Positions 35,149 to 45,013 of a stretch of DNA of 64,000 nucleotides are shown here, in pieces. Positions within the stretch are counted from its first letter, which is position 1. Every line of letters starts with the position of its first letter. The stretch spans positions 228,220,739 through 228,284,738 of the forward strand of contig CM061919.1 in assembly GCA_031002005.1 (NCBI GenBank), given 5' to 3'. The position numbers and the translations under genes were made by a program. This DNA comes from Vandiemenella viatica. Its lineage: Eukaryota; Arthropoda; Insecta; Orthoptera; Morabidae. The notes beneath the pieces are model-generated. The model saw only the letters and a program-made list of their open reading frames with translations. It was not told the DNA's origin and searched no databases.

Positions 35149-36016
35149 ACTGCAGTAGTGAGAATAATAAATTTGTATTACCAGTTGAGTTAACAACATT
35201 GCTTTTAAGTGACAATCAATTTACTAAAACAGAACCATTCTATGTCTCAGCTGTTGTGTGGTTGTACCAAAGTCTGTTGTATGAGATGATTGGAAGTTTG
35301 GTGTTTCTGTATGTATATAGTGAAGCTTTGTGTGAATAGAAATGTAATATTAGATGTGTATACAAAAGTTGAAGAAAACTGGAAGGTTAGGAAAAAGTAA
35401 CTTACATGGTTTTGGGTTTCCAGAGAAATCTCGGAACCCACTTATGGAATCAATTTGAATACATGGTTTGGGGAGGGGTCAACAACCTGTAAATATCTAA
35501 TTTTTGTAAATAAGTATGTCAATTGATGTATGTAAATAGTTTGTGTGAGTACTTAAGTTCAGATGCAGATGCAAGCATTTCAATGTATAAAGCAATTTGT
35601 GACAGTTTTGTGTAGAAAATTTGGGTGTTTTCATGATGTTGTGACTTTTTACATTGTGTTGACAAATTATCAGCTGTAAAATGTAAACAGACTGTTGTCA
35701 TTGACAAGCAAACATCAAGTGTGTAATTTGGAGTGAAAATAATTGTAACTTAAGGTGATGGCATTGGACGTTTGTTGTGTAAAAACAGTAAATGATAAAA
35801 TGATTGGATCTGAGAAAAGACAATTATTGTAAACAAAATCAGTGTCATGGACTATGTGCAGATGTTGTATGTAATGAAGAATTGTATTTGTTCATTGTAA
35901 AAGTCATTATGGGTGATTGATTGTAATTTGTTCGTGTCTGCATTATGTGTACATTCAACCTGCTTAGATTCGTGACGGATTCAATCAATTTTATCTGTGT
36001 AAAATTAAGTGAATCC
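35149..36016 (+). other. Non-coding 3' part of the LTR element
   Basis: About 870 bases, T and G rich (TTGTGT, TGTAAA repeats), with no frame over 60 codons on the sense strand. Pol would be expected here in an autonomous element. Confidence 0.7.
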
Positions 36017-36027
36017 TGGGGAGGGGT
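36017..36027 (+). promoter_or_regulatory. Polypurine tract
   Basis: TGGGGAGGGGT lies immediately before the 3' LTR, as expected for the plus-strand primer of an LTR retrotransposon. Confidence 0.85.
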
Positions 36028-36740
36028 TGTAACAGCCCTAATACCTGAATTTTGAATAGTATTGTACTGTATGAAATATTTGTAGTGAGCTAAAGTTTGC
36101 TTGAAAGTGATTTGATATGTTTATTTTGTAAATTCTTGTAAATCAGTGTATATAGGCTTTGTTTTAGGTAAGATAATTATTTAAAGTCCATTTAATATGT
36201 TTAAGAACCGAATGGTGCAAGAGAATTTCCTAAATGCTTGTAATTCCATGTATTACTGTAAGTTACGGTGTCTACAGGACAATTTTCTACCGTTTGAAAG
36301 GATTTCTGTAAATAATTTTGTATTTAAGTATCTATAATTACCATTTCTGATCATTCTGTAATGTTATTAATTAATTTTGTATCAATTCCGATTATTTTTA
36401 ATATGTTAGATTGTTTGAGTGATTGTTAATGATCGAGAAATATCGGGCGGATGCCTTTGAAGAATTCTCGTAATTTCGATAGACTCTATATAAACAGATC
36501 GCCTGGACAGAGACATTCATTCAGTTATTCAGTAAGTAAGTCAGTTTAGTTGGCAGTATTCAGTGGAGTTCACAGAGCTTATCTTTACGATTATTCAGAA
36601 GTGCATCTTTGGATTGTAACTATGCTTGTGAATATCGCTGTCTTGTTTGATTCAAAATAAAACAGCTCTTCAAAAATAATCAGTTTGGTGGACTTTTTAA
36701 TTAATTAATCAGTAATCAAACCACCGAAAGAACCTTAATA
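36028..36740 (+). repeat. 3' LTR (full length, 713 bp)
   Basis: Starts TGTAACAGCCCTAATACC and ends CCTTAATA, followed by GCAG. Compared with the 5' LTR it keeps about 100 bases (roughly 36499-36600) downstream of the TATA box (CTCTATATAAAC at 36484-36495), including an ATTCATTCAGTTATTC stretch that fits an arthropod TCAGT initiator. Confidence 0.93.
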
Positions 36741-36930
36741 GCAGGCTATATATAATATAACAGCAAAATAATTTGAAGTAAAAATGTATAAGCAGATGCC
36801 TGTGTAAATTGTAATAAATAAAAACATTATGAACATTGTTTATTGGATAAAATGTTTTTTTTTCATAAGTATTTATGGCAGTACTAATTTTCTAAACCTA
36901 TTTACTGATGTAAAACTTTCAAAATCTAAC

Positions 36931-37143
36931 CTTTGAACCCACTTGCTTTTGAACTGAAGGGCAAATATTTTCCAGTCTGAAAGAATGACATTGTCTATGA
37001 GCACCGGCCCTGATAGAATTCCTTTTTTCTGATTAAAATCATCACCAAGCAAGCTTCCAAAATTGTTCCGTCCCCAGTTTTCCACAAAGATATCAAGAGT
37101 GTGCTTCACATCACCATCAGCAGTCAGGGTTAAGTATGCATCA
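36931..37143 (-). CDS. GLB1: Beta-galactosidase (GH35) internal exon, VENWGR segment
   Basis: About 71 residues read DAYLTLTADGDVKHTL, then DIFVENWGRNNFG, then ILSDWKIFAL. The VEN-GR-N-G pattern followed by a DW-IF motif is diagnostic of GLB1-type beta-galactosidases, where the human protein has LLVENMGRVNYG and LTDWTIFPL. The minus-strand acceptor is at 37144-37145 and the donor GTTAG at 36926-36930. The exon starts in phase 2 and ends with two bases that combine with the leading A of exon 22972-23197. The segment before the next exon is shorter than in the human protein. The 13.7 kb intron that follows contains the gag-only LTR element, the 168 bp tandem array and PLE debris. Confidence 0.87.
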
Positions 37144-37306
37144 CTATGAACATAAAAACATTAAATGGGAACTTAAGCATATGAAATACATGACATTTAA
37201 CAGTTAATTGATAAAGTGTGTCGTATACATATCCATGTTTGTAAAGAATGACAAATTAGCCTTCATATTTTGTACATTTAATCTCTCACATATATTAGCT
37301 GTTTAC

Positions 37307-37554
37307 CTTTTTTCCCAGAAACCAAAACCAGTCAGCTGATCTTTTGAGGTAAACACATCTGTCTTACGTACTCCATCCACAAGTACTATAGCAACATCAC
37401 GAACTCGTCCTCGTATCTGAAGTACTGAACTTTTAGTTATTGTGAGTCCAGATTTCCTGTACAATATATATCCATAACTTTGACCATTTCCATGATTGAT
37501 ATCAAGTAGTTCCATTGGCAAAACATTTTCTGACCTCACTTGATCAGTAGACGG
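37307..37554 (-). CDS. GLB1: Beta-galactosidase (GH35) internal exon, first beta domain
   Basis: This exon gives about 82 residues including the stretch GNGQSYGYILYR, equivalent to the HYGFVLYR segment of mammalian GLB1, and GRVRDVAIVLVDG, which matches the non-catalytic beta domain that follows the barrel. On the minus strand it opens after a TTTCACTATTTCAG acceptor, reads in phase 0 from PSTDQVRSEN, and ends FWEK plus two bases before a GTAAAC donor at 37301-37306. Those two bases join the single leading T of the next exon (36931-37143) to make a serine codon. Its intron-side neighbours are unassigned AT-rich sequence and the LTR element ending at 36740. Confidence 0.85.
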
Positions 37555-38183
37555 CTGAAATAGTGAAATTAAAAGACGCCAAGATTACTGAAAATACTTT
37601 TATAAAATGGTTAGAATTCAAAGTATTGTCTCTTTTGCTTCAGCTTCTACAAAAATTAAAAATCAAATATAAAAAGCAGTATTAAGGTAGAAAAGGAAAA
37701 ACAAATACATCATTAGCTACAACTGAAGGCACAGCGATGAAAATGTAAAGTCTAAAATGCTTTACAGTGTAAAGCATTTAGTCATTATGTATTCATTGTT
37801 ACTCTCCTCCCATCATCTTTGGTAAGTCGATGGGTTTACTTTCACATTCTTCCTTATTTTCATTGCCTTAAAGCATTTTTAGTCTCATTATTATTGTTAA
37901 TATTCAAAGTGATGAATAAGATACATAATCCTAATTAATTGTGGAAGTGTAGCCCATAATTCTGAAGTTTTTCACCTTGTGACACATTGTTTCGGTAACA
38001 AAAAAAAAGAAATACTTTTAGGTAGTAGTTTTCATATAAAAATCCTATTATTTTGCAAATGGGTCCTTTTTTCTGACAATTGGTATTTCAAATTTCAACC
38101 TTCAATAATGAACTTCGTAACTAGACTTGGAGAACATAAAAAAGACTCCTAAAGCTTAAATTTAGTCTTACAGTTATTGCTAA
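37555..38183. other. Intron sequence with a small palindrome and a PLE-tail remnant
   Basis: AAATGCTTTACA-G-TGTAAAGCATTT at 37755-37779 is a perfect 12-base-arm palindrome. The stretch CATCATCTTTGGTAAGTCGATGGGTTTA (37813-37840, shown here as the end of a PLE-like tail) resembles plus-strand PLE 3' ends. Otherwise nothing is recognised. Confidence 0.45.
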
Positions 38184-41046
38184 ACGAGTGTCATTCAAAT
38201 ATAAACTGAAATTTTATTTGTTTGATTGACATAGTGACCTGAATATTGTAGCATGGTGGGTAATAGGTGGCGGGGGAATGAAGACAGCATATCCACACCC
38301 AGAGCGCTCTCACACTCACCTCCACAATTTCAGTGTCAGTATGACTGAAAAGGAAATAACAATGCCTGTTGCGCAATGCATTAGTATTTATTTTCTCATA
38401 AACAGAGGTATGAAATAAAGGGAAATTTAGAATAGATTTCAAGCACAGTTTGGTAATCCTACTTTGAGTAAAACCCAAGTGTTTTATTTGGCCAAGAAGT
38501 TCAAAATGGTTGTAATAAAGTGGAAAATCAAATCCATAAATGGTTTCCGGTAACCAACATCAATGAAGTCAATATTCATGCCATGCATGAGCTTGTGAAA
38601 GAAAATCGTGACATTCCTGTTGCCGAAATTGCATCAGAGTTTGGTGTAAGTGTTGGAAGTGTCCATACCATTATGTCATACATACTTGAATACAGAAAAG
38701 TATTGGAAACGAGGGTTCCACGTCTTCTCAGTATGACACAGAAGACTGTATGGAAAGACATCTGTCAACAACTTCTTGTCAGGGACAAGACCAGATACCG
38801 GGGTCTGTATTGGCTTGTACACCTAAACTTGAGTTCTTCCAAAATGCTACGAAAAGTCAGAGAAAAGTTCTATAACCGTGAAAAACCTTGAAGGATGCTA
38901 ACTGTAATGATAAAGACGGTCGCCACTCACAGAATTAACCTCCTGTAAGAAAGGTACTAAATTAGAAATGAAAGTTGAAGTCAGAATCACTAAAGGATAT
39001 ATTCTTGAAAATTCACTGAGTTTACAGAAAATGTCACAGTTAGCTATGGCAATCGGAGTAAATCATTAAGCCGAAGATCACAACTCATGAAACAGAACAG
39101 ACCGCTCCACCCCGAAATGAAAGTAAAAGTTCACACTGATGAATCACATGGTGTAAAATTTCAAAGTTCTACTGTTGGCACCACCGCCAAGATCCGCCAT
39201 CCTGGTTCCGGTTACCCATGAACACCCGCGCGCCAAGAGCGTTTTGACACTGTTCGTATCTACCCAACCCGTGACTTCCTATAAGTGTGTCTTGGCAACT
39301 TCCAGGACCTACCTTTATAGGAAATGCCTAGACTGCGATGATCAAGAGGTGTACTTAATTATTTTTTCAAGCTGAGGGCCTCCAGAAAATCACTAGATGT
39401 AAAGTGTTTTGTACCAAGTGTTGTGCTGTGCGTGGTTTTGTTCTCAGAGCTTCCAGACCGGTGTAAATGATTTATGAAGTTTGATGAATAGGAAAGCTAG
39501 CCGACTTTAAAACTATGAAACGTCATGTCCAGAATATGAATTTGCTAAAGTTTAAAATATCAAGTTTAGACTATTTTCAAATTATTCTCCTGTTCCTGCT
39601 GATTCCCAGGATGTAAAAATCTTCTAAAATTTGGTAGTTTAACAGCGTTACTCAATTTTATTCATTTTTAATTTACAGCTTATTTCTGCCTGAGACTATT
39701 TTTAAAATGTTCCTTTATTTATTTTGAGTGTTTTAGGAAAGTTTTTAGTTCGTGAAATATGTTAGCCAGACCGAAATTCTGTATACTAGTGAGCGTTACT
39801 GCGTAGTAGGATTACAATTTTTAACTTATTTGTATCTTTTATTTATCGGTTGATGGCTATTTGAAACTTTAAGAATATTGAATGGCATGTTATTAAGTGT
39901 TGTCAAATTTACTTTTGGAGCTCTGAAATTACTTGGCTGGACTGAAACATTTTATTGAAATTAGCACACGGTTCGATGTTTTAAAAATCATATTTACTGC
40001 TCTACACCTGTCGGAAACTGTGTTATTGGTGAATTTAATATCAAACGGTGAAATTATTATTATACCAGTGCTTTACTGTGTCGAGATGTGTGGAATATTA
40101 GTGCTATGGTTGTTTAACCAAATCTGTTTACTTGCAATTATGAAAACCTATGGATTACGCTCATTTAGGTCAGTTTTACAATTTATATTTTATTACAACC
40201 TGTTTATTTATCATTATTATGTCCCGTTTATTTACTTTTCTAAACCTGAAGTGTCGCTGTCTCGATTTCAAACTGTGGTATCATGTATCCAATGTTAAGC
40301 TAAACTTCGCCGGATTTTAACTGAATATTGCAAATAAGGAGTAAGGTAGCTTACATTCTGAATCCCTTTGAAAAAGAAGGAGGCACTTTTTTTGTCCACC
40401 CCCATCATGTGTAACAAAACATAGGTCTATCAATGTACCCCAAAAAAATTAGAGGATGAATAGGGAATGGGGGAAAGTTGGAGAGCAAAGCCAGGACATG
40501 ACTGTCCATCAGAATAATTATGGCAACTTTGTATTGGCACTTAAATGTGTATTGCTGATAGACTTCTTATTTACTCAAAGAAAAATGCATGCATCCTACT
40601 ACTGTCAGCTGCTGGGTGATGCCAAGACTGTTTATTGTAACAACCAATGAAGTAAACCAATATATGTTCTCTCTCTCTTGCCATGACAACATGCATGCTT
40701 AGATCTGTTCTAACTTTTGATAAACTCACTGCAATACACTGGCAATCTCATGAACATCCACCTTACAGCCAAAACTTGTCCCCGAGTGACTACCATATGT
40801 TTGGTCCACTGAAAGAGGTATTAGGAGGTGAAAGATTTCAAGACGAAGCGGAAGTCGAACAGTAAGTTTCCAGTAGTCTACTAGGACAGCCATTTTCTCT
40901 TTCCTACGATGGGATCAGAAAACTTCCTATCCAATGGAGGAAATGTATTTCTGTTGAAACTATGTAGAAAAATAAGTTACTTCTTTTGTATTTTTACTTA
41001 CAGCTGTGTGAAAAAATTCTGTTTTATATTTCAATGACCCTTGTAC
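38184..41046 (+). mobile_element. Mariner-like transposon, interrupted
   Basis: Near-terminal repeats TGTCATTCAAATATAAAC at the left (38190-38207) and, on the reverse strand at the right end, GGTCATTGAAATATAAAAC lie inside TA dinucleotides. The N-terminal helix-turn-helix part reads at 38520-38891 (VAEIASEFGVSVGSVHTIM, RVPRLLSMTQK). The C-terminal part reads at 40530-40865 (LLIDFLFTQRKMHASYYCQL, then PPYSQNLSPSDYHMFGPLK with the last catalytic D). Between them, about 38950-40440 does not read as transposase, so a nested insertion replaced or split the middle, including the first catalytic D. Inactive. Confidence 0.78.
38950..40440. other. Unidentified insertion in the mariner
   Basis: About 1.5 kb with a GC-richer patch (39170-39260: CACCACCGCC, CCATCCTGGTTCCGG, CACCCGCGCGCC) that recalls the promoter-like patch of long-LTR copy C (52770-52830). 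It begins TGTAAG near 38945. It may be another long terminal repeat, but I could not align it end to end. A hydrophobic 121-codon frame at 39933-40298 shows no family. Confidence 0.4.
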
Positions 41047-41161
41047 TCCGGCAGTTACTGAAGAGTAGGTTACTGCTGTGATGGGTTATCTAGAGCTTTT
41101 GTCACTAATCAGAGATGAAGACATTCGCCAGCTCCATTTAATATTCTTCAATGACTCTGCT

Positions 41162-41396
41162 TTTTTTTCTTATGGATTTACACCTTGTCGACGTCATTAG
41201 AGGCGGGATGGGACTGTGGACATGGAACGGGAAGGAATTCAGCCATGGCCCTTTTGAAGCTAACATCCTGGCATTCACCTGGAGTGATTTAGGGAAACCA
41301 TGGAAAACCTAAATCTGTATGTCCAGACGGGGATTCGAACAGGCGTCCTTCTGTATGCAAGGCCAGAGTGTTGACCACTCACCCACCATACTCAGT
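41162..41396 (-). mobile_element. tRNA-derived SINE with 11 bp target duplication
   Basis: The minus strand opens with a tRNA-like head (GGTGGGTGAGTGGTCAAC, A box; TGTTCGAATCCCC, B box at 41329-41341). The body contains GATTTAGGTTTTCCATGG, CCCTAAATCACTCCAGG and CTCTAATGACGTCGAC, and it ends in an A-rich tail (poly(T) at 41161-41168 on plus). ATGACTCTGCT flanks both sides (41151-41161, 41397-41407). The body resembles a SINE type that I associate with orthopteroid insects; that is memory, not a search. Confidence 0.9.
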
Positions 41397-42421
41397 ATGA
41401 CTCTGCTCAAATGTGGAAGAAATTCACAGTGAATGAGACCTTCTGAAGTAAATAAACCAGTCTACATGGTGTTCTCATCAGATCAAATGTGTCATTTTTG
41501 TCAAGTGGAGTAAGCAATTGGTCCCAAATTTGAATTTTTAATTCATATTGGTTTTCCTAAAATATATTCCCAGATTAGAAATCATTTAATATAAATCATC
41601 TGCTTCTCTTCACAGGAAGTAGCACCGTGTACACATTTTCACATAAATAACAGAATCACATCAAAAATGGGACTAAAACAACTTATTGCAAAGGAACTTG
41701 CTGGCGCTTAGCGTAAGATTAAGTCATCATCAGATGCTATGTAGTTCGAGAAATTGGAAACTTCCTGGACAGATCTCTTACACTCATGATGAAACTACCA
41801 TAGACCTTTCTCACCTACAATTCCTACATGTTTGTTCATTCCAATTTCTACTCCAACAACTTAATTATTTATTTGTCATATTAAATCAGCCCATGCCAGT
41901 ACCTTCTAAGGTATATAATACTGTTGGAAACTCAAATATACTATTTTATAGTATTTCCCTTTTAATCTTCTTCTTGACTTAGGCATAGATGCCTGTTCCA
42001 TATTTACTTTGTACTTTTACAAGTCTTCTACCTATGTCTACCAACATCTCTGTGTCCCACTTTTGAACTGCATTACCAGAGGAGGAGTCCATTCTTTCAA
42101 TATGCTGCCTCCAATCTCTGAATTTCTCAATCCTTTTGTTTATATTGTAGACATCAAGTTCTTCCAGAATTTCTTCATTTCTTATTGTTTATAACTGCCT
42201 TTTACCTTCCTAAGAAATCTAATTTACATAGCCTGAGTTTTTCTCTTATCTCTTGATTCAGTTATCCAAGATTCACTTCCTTACAGCAGAGCTAGGGCAG
42301 CCATCATCTTATAGAATTTCATTCCTGTGTCTTTTATTTTTTTCTGAAGTGTTCCATTCATTGTCCCACTTACATATTGGCATTAGTTGATATTTTTCTC
42401 TTTATCTTTATCAGTCTAGAT

Positions 42422-43208
42422 CAGTGTTTCCCAGCGTGGGGCCCACGCCCCACAGGGGGGCAATTTGGTTTTTTTAGGGGGGCAATTTAGAAATTGACTT
42501 GATACGACTTAACCGCTTTCTCTTCGGGTTATTTAAATGCAATGTTAGATATAGGTACAAAATAGATCAAAACAGCAAATTCTTAAAACAGTGCTGTAAA
42601 TAATTATTAGATATAGTTTCGTTTGATGTTAGCAAAATATATCATCTGGATGATTTGAGTCATCAACTTGACCTTTTTGGGATTCACCGCGTAATGTTCC
42701 GCCTGTCTCGGGAACCCGGACCTTTTAAAACGCGCCAATAACGCCGTTGTTTGTGATTTTTCAATCTTCAAATTTAGCCGAATCTGGATTTAGTGCAGCA
42801 AATGATTTACTGATAAAAAAAGAAATCGACTGGATATAACACAACGTGGAGACTTGAGATTAAAGCTTACTAAATTGGAGCCTAATATAAAATTTCTATG
42901 TAGCAAGCATCAATCGCAAGGATCACACTAAATTGCCATAATAAGTCTTTATTAAAAATCTTTTGAATTTTAGTATTTCATTATATGTTTTTTAATTTTA
43001 GTTACTGTGTTTTATGACAATATTAAAGTGTTTTCTTTCAAAAACCATCCTATATGACTTTCTTTAATAACAAATAATTTTTTTATTAAAAATTATGTAT
43101 GGGGGCAAAAAAAAAAAAAAAGAAAAAAAAAAAAAAGAAAAAAAAAAAAAAGAAAAAAAAAAGAATGTTAAAAGTGGGACATGACCCAAAAAAGGTTGGG
43201 AAACACTG
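42422..43208 (+). mobile_element. hAT-type non-autonomous element, copy 1
   Basis: Ends CAGTGTTTCCCAGCG and GGTTGGGAAACACTG are inverted, and the 8 bp duplication GTCTAGAT (42414-42421, 43209-43216) is the hAT hallmark. The internal part includes the C-terminal end of a transposase (42824-42931). A purine expansion of about four A14G-like units fills 43104-43162. A second copy lies at 57689-58098 in opposite orientation. Confidence 0.93.
42824..42931 (+). pseudogene. Remnant of hAT transposase C-terminus
   Basis: Thirty-five codons and a TAA read NRLDITQRGDLRLKL, then KLEPNIKFLCSK and QGSH. This fits the NRL-----DLR--L----PRI--L---KQ-Q-SH ending common in one group of hAT transposases. It shows that the element derives from an autonomous hAT by loss of nearly all the transposase. 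The second copy lacks it. Confidence 0.6.
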
Positions 43209-43216
43209 GTCTAGAT

Positions 43217-43499
43217 AGTTAAATTCATTACCTGTTCTATCACAGAGCAACTACTTCGACTGCTCGGCTGGCGTATGATAACTTTGACAGCAAAGAAGTT
43301 ATATAACCTAATCTGGCAGTTGATTATTGACAGTGTACTTCTGGATTTCTCAAAAGCAAACACCTGATGATGGCAACAGATAACATTGTCGAAGAAGTGT
43401 CTTTCTATGATACAATCTGACTGTAAACCCAGGAAAACTATCGAAACTACTATTTTTGAATGAATAGGATGTTTGAACTGATAGTCCATCACTTTTGTT
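43217..43499 (+). mobile_element. Retroelement tail-like insertion
   Basis: Sequence between two pieces of the RTE-like LINE. It carries CTGATGA (43364-43370), an imperfect stem GGCAA...TTGTC and GAAG, recalling the hammerhead-like boxes of PLE tails. No coding sequence. The identity is uncertain. Confidence 0.35.
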
Positions 43500-43668
43500 T
43501 CTTTCCTAATAAGTGTTATAGTTTATGTAATGCTCTTTGTAGTTCATCTTCTCTATCTTTTAGTATTATTATATAATCTGCATAAGGGGGAACATTTAGA
43601 TGTTTATTTTTCTTCAATTGTATTCTCTGACTGGTGATCTGTTTCCAGTTTCTCAGGTCACCAATGTA

Positions 43669-45011
43669 CAAGGATGGCCCAGAAACTAATGCACCACATT
43701 TTTTTTTTCCTCAGCCCCCAACAATGGTAAGAATTCAAAACTTTAGATATGAATTCTTTGATGTTTTCAGAGTGTGCGTGCAAAATTTCCGTTTCTTCTG
43801 ACAGATAGCGTACTTGCAGCAATGATTCAACATGGCATCTGTAAGTGATGTACGTTATAGCAACATGTCGCCATTGAATTTCTCACTGCAGAGCAAGAAA
43901 CGATTGGAAACATTCACAAACGTTTATGTGCAGATTATGGAGCATCAGCAGTCAACAGAAGTATGGTTAGTTGCTGGGTACAGAGGGTGAGGCCATCTGA
44001 AAGCAGTTCTGCAGAGCTCCAAGATTTGCAGTGGTCGGAAAGGCCACCTACGGCTGTAACACTTGACTAGATGCTGCGTGCTGATGTGCTCATTCACGAG
44101 GATGGATGCATAATGGCTCGGCAGTTGGCGTGGGGGCTGTAAATCAGCAAAGGAAGTGTGGGTTTAGTCATCAGTGCTCTTGATTTTGCAAAAAAGTGTT
44201 CATGATGGGTTTCAGTGTGTCTTATGGAGGAACATAAAACTCTCAGAAAAAACATTTCTTCTGAGTTGCTGCAACGTTTTGAAGCTGAGGGGGAAGCCTT
44301 CTTGTTCCAGATTGTGACAGGTTATGAATCTTGGGTTCACCATTTTGAGCCCAAAACAAAATGGCAATCGATGGAATGGCGCCATCCTGACTCTCCACAG
44401 AAGAAAAAATTCAAAGCAACTGCTTTCACTGATAAGGTCATGATCACTGTGTTTTGGGACTTTGATGGTGTCATACTCATTGATGTGATGCCAAGAGGCA
44501 TCGCCATTAATTCTGAGGCATATATGAACACATTAACCAAACTCAAGAAGCGCTTCCAGCGACTTGGATGCCATAACAACCCAGGTGATTGTTTGCTTCA
44601 ACAAGATAACACACACACTCACACAAGTTTGAGGACATTGGAACACATCACCAAACAGGGTTGACAGTGTTACCCCATCCACCCTATAGCCCTGATCTAG
44701 CTCACTTAGACTTTCACTTGTTTGGGCCATTGAAGAATGCCATTCATGGGAGACATTTTGAGGATGACAGTGAGATGATTCACACAGTGAAGAAATGGCT
44801 TCGTGAACAGAACAAGGAGTGGTACCGCCAGGTCATACATACTTTTGTGTCTTGCTGGAAGAAGGCCATACAACACGAAGGAGATTATGTGGCAAAATAG
44901 GGAGTGTAGAAGAAACATAATTCTTTCTTGTGTATAATGTTCATGGTGTTCAATAAATAATTGTTGAAGAAGAAAAAAATGTGGTGCATCTGTTTCTGGC
45001 CCACCCTCGTG
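43669..45011 (+). mobile_element. Mariner element with intact ends
   Basis: 1343 bp between TA dinucleotides (43667-43668 and 45012-45013). The inverted ends CAAGGATGGCCCAGAAAC-AATGCACCACATTTTTTT and its partner CACGAGGGTGGGCCAGAAAC-GATGCACCACATTTTTTT agree over about 36 bases. The transposase starts near ATG 43832. It is inserted in the RTE-like LINE next to a PLE. Confidence 0.95.
43832..44900 (+). pseudogene. Mariner transposase, catalytic residue lost
   Basis: The N-terminal half (43832-44210) is broken by stops. From 44215 the frame reads FQIVTGYESWVHHFEPKTKW, MITVFWDFDGVILIDVMPRG and LLQQDNTHTHTSLRT. After a frameshift near 44664 comes VLPHPPYSPDLAHLDFHLFG. The DD34D triad is D in TGD-E-W, D in Q-DN and D in DFHLF; here the first is Y (TGYESW), the other two are kept. 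The protein would cut and paste at TA sites, but this copy is dead by frameshift and by the missing aspartate. Confidence 0.92.
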
Positions 45012-45013
45012 TA

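Larger units (their letters stand above)
31712..36740 (+). mobile_element. Complete LTR retrotransposon, gag-only (non-autonomous)
   Basis: Two LTRs (31712-32318 and 36028-36740), a 16-base primer-binding site, a purine tract, and a GCAG target duplication (31708-31711 and 36741-36744) define an intact insertion of 5.0 kb. The 3.7 kb internal region holds Gag-like frames and an unknown ORF but no protease, reverse transcriptase, RNase H or integrase. The tRNA-Arg primer and 4-base duplication fit Ty3/gypsy-type elements. Mobility would depend on enzymes from another copy. Confidence 0.9.

Noticed and set aside
35247..35707. Two short minus frames in the 3' part of the LTR element
   Set aside because: Low-complexity reading of T/G-rich non-coding sequence; no pol motif.
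39933..40298. 121-codon hydrophobic frame that could suggest a membrane protein
   Set aside because: Hydrophobicity follows from T-rich DNA; lies inside an insertion in a mariner, with no homology signal or conserved start.
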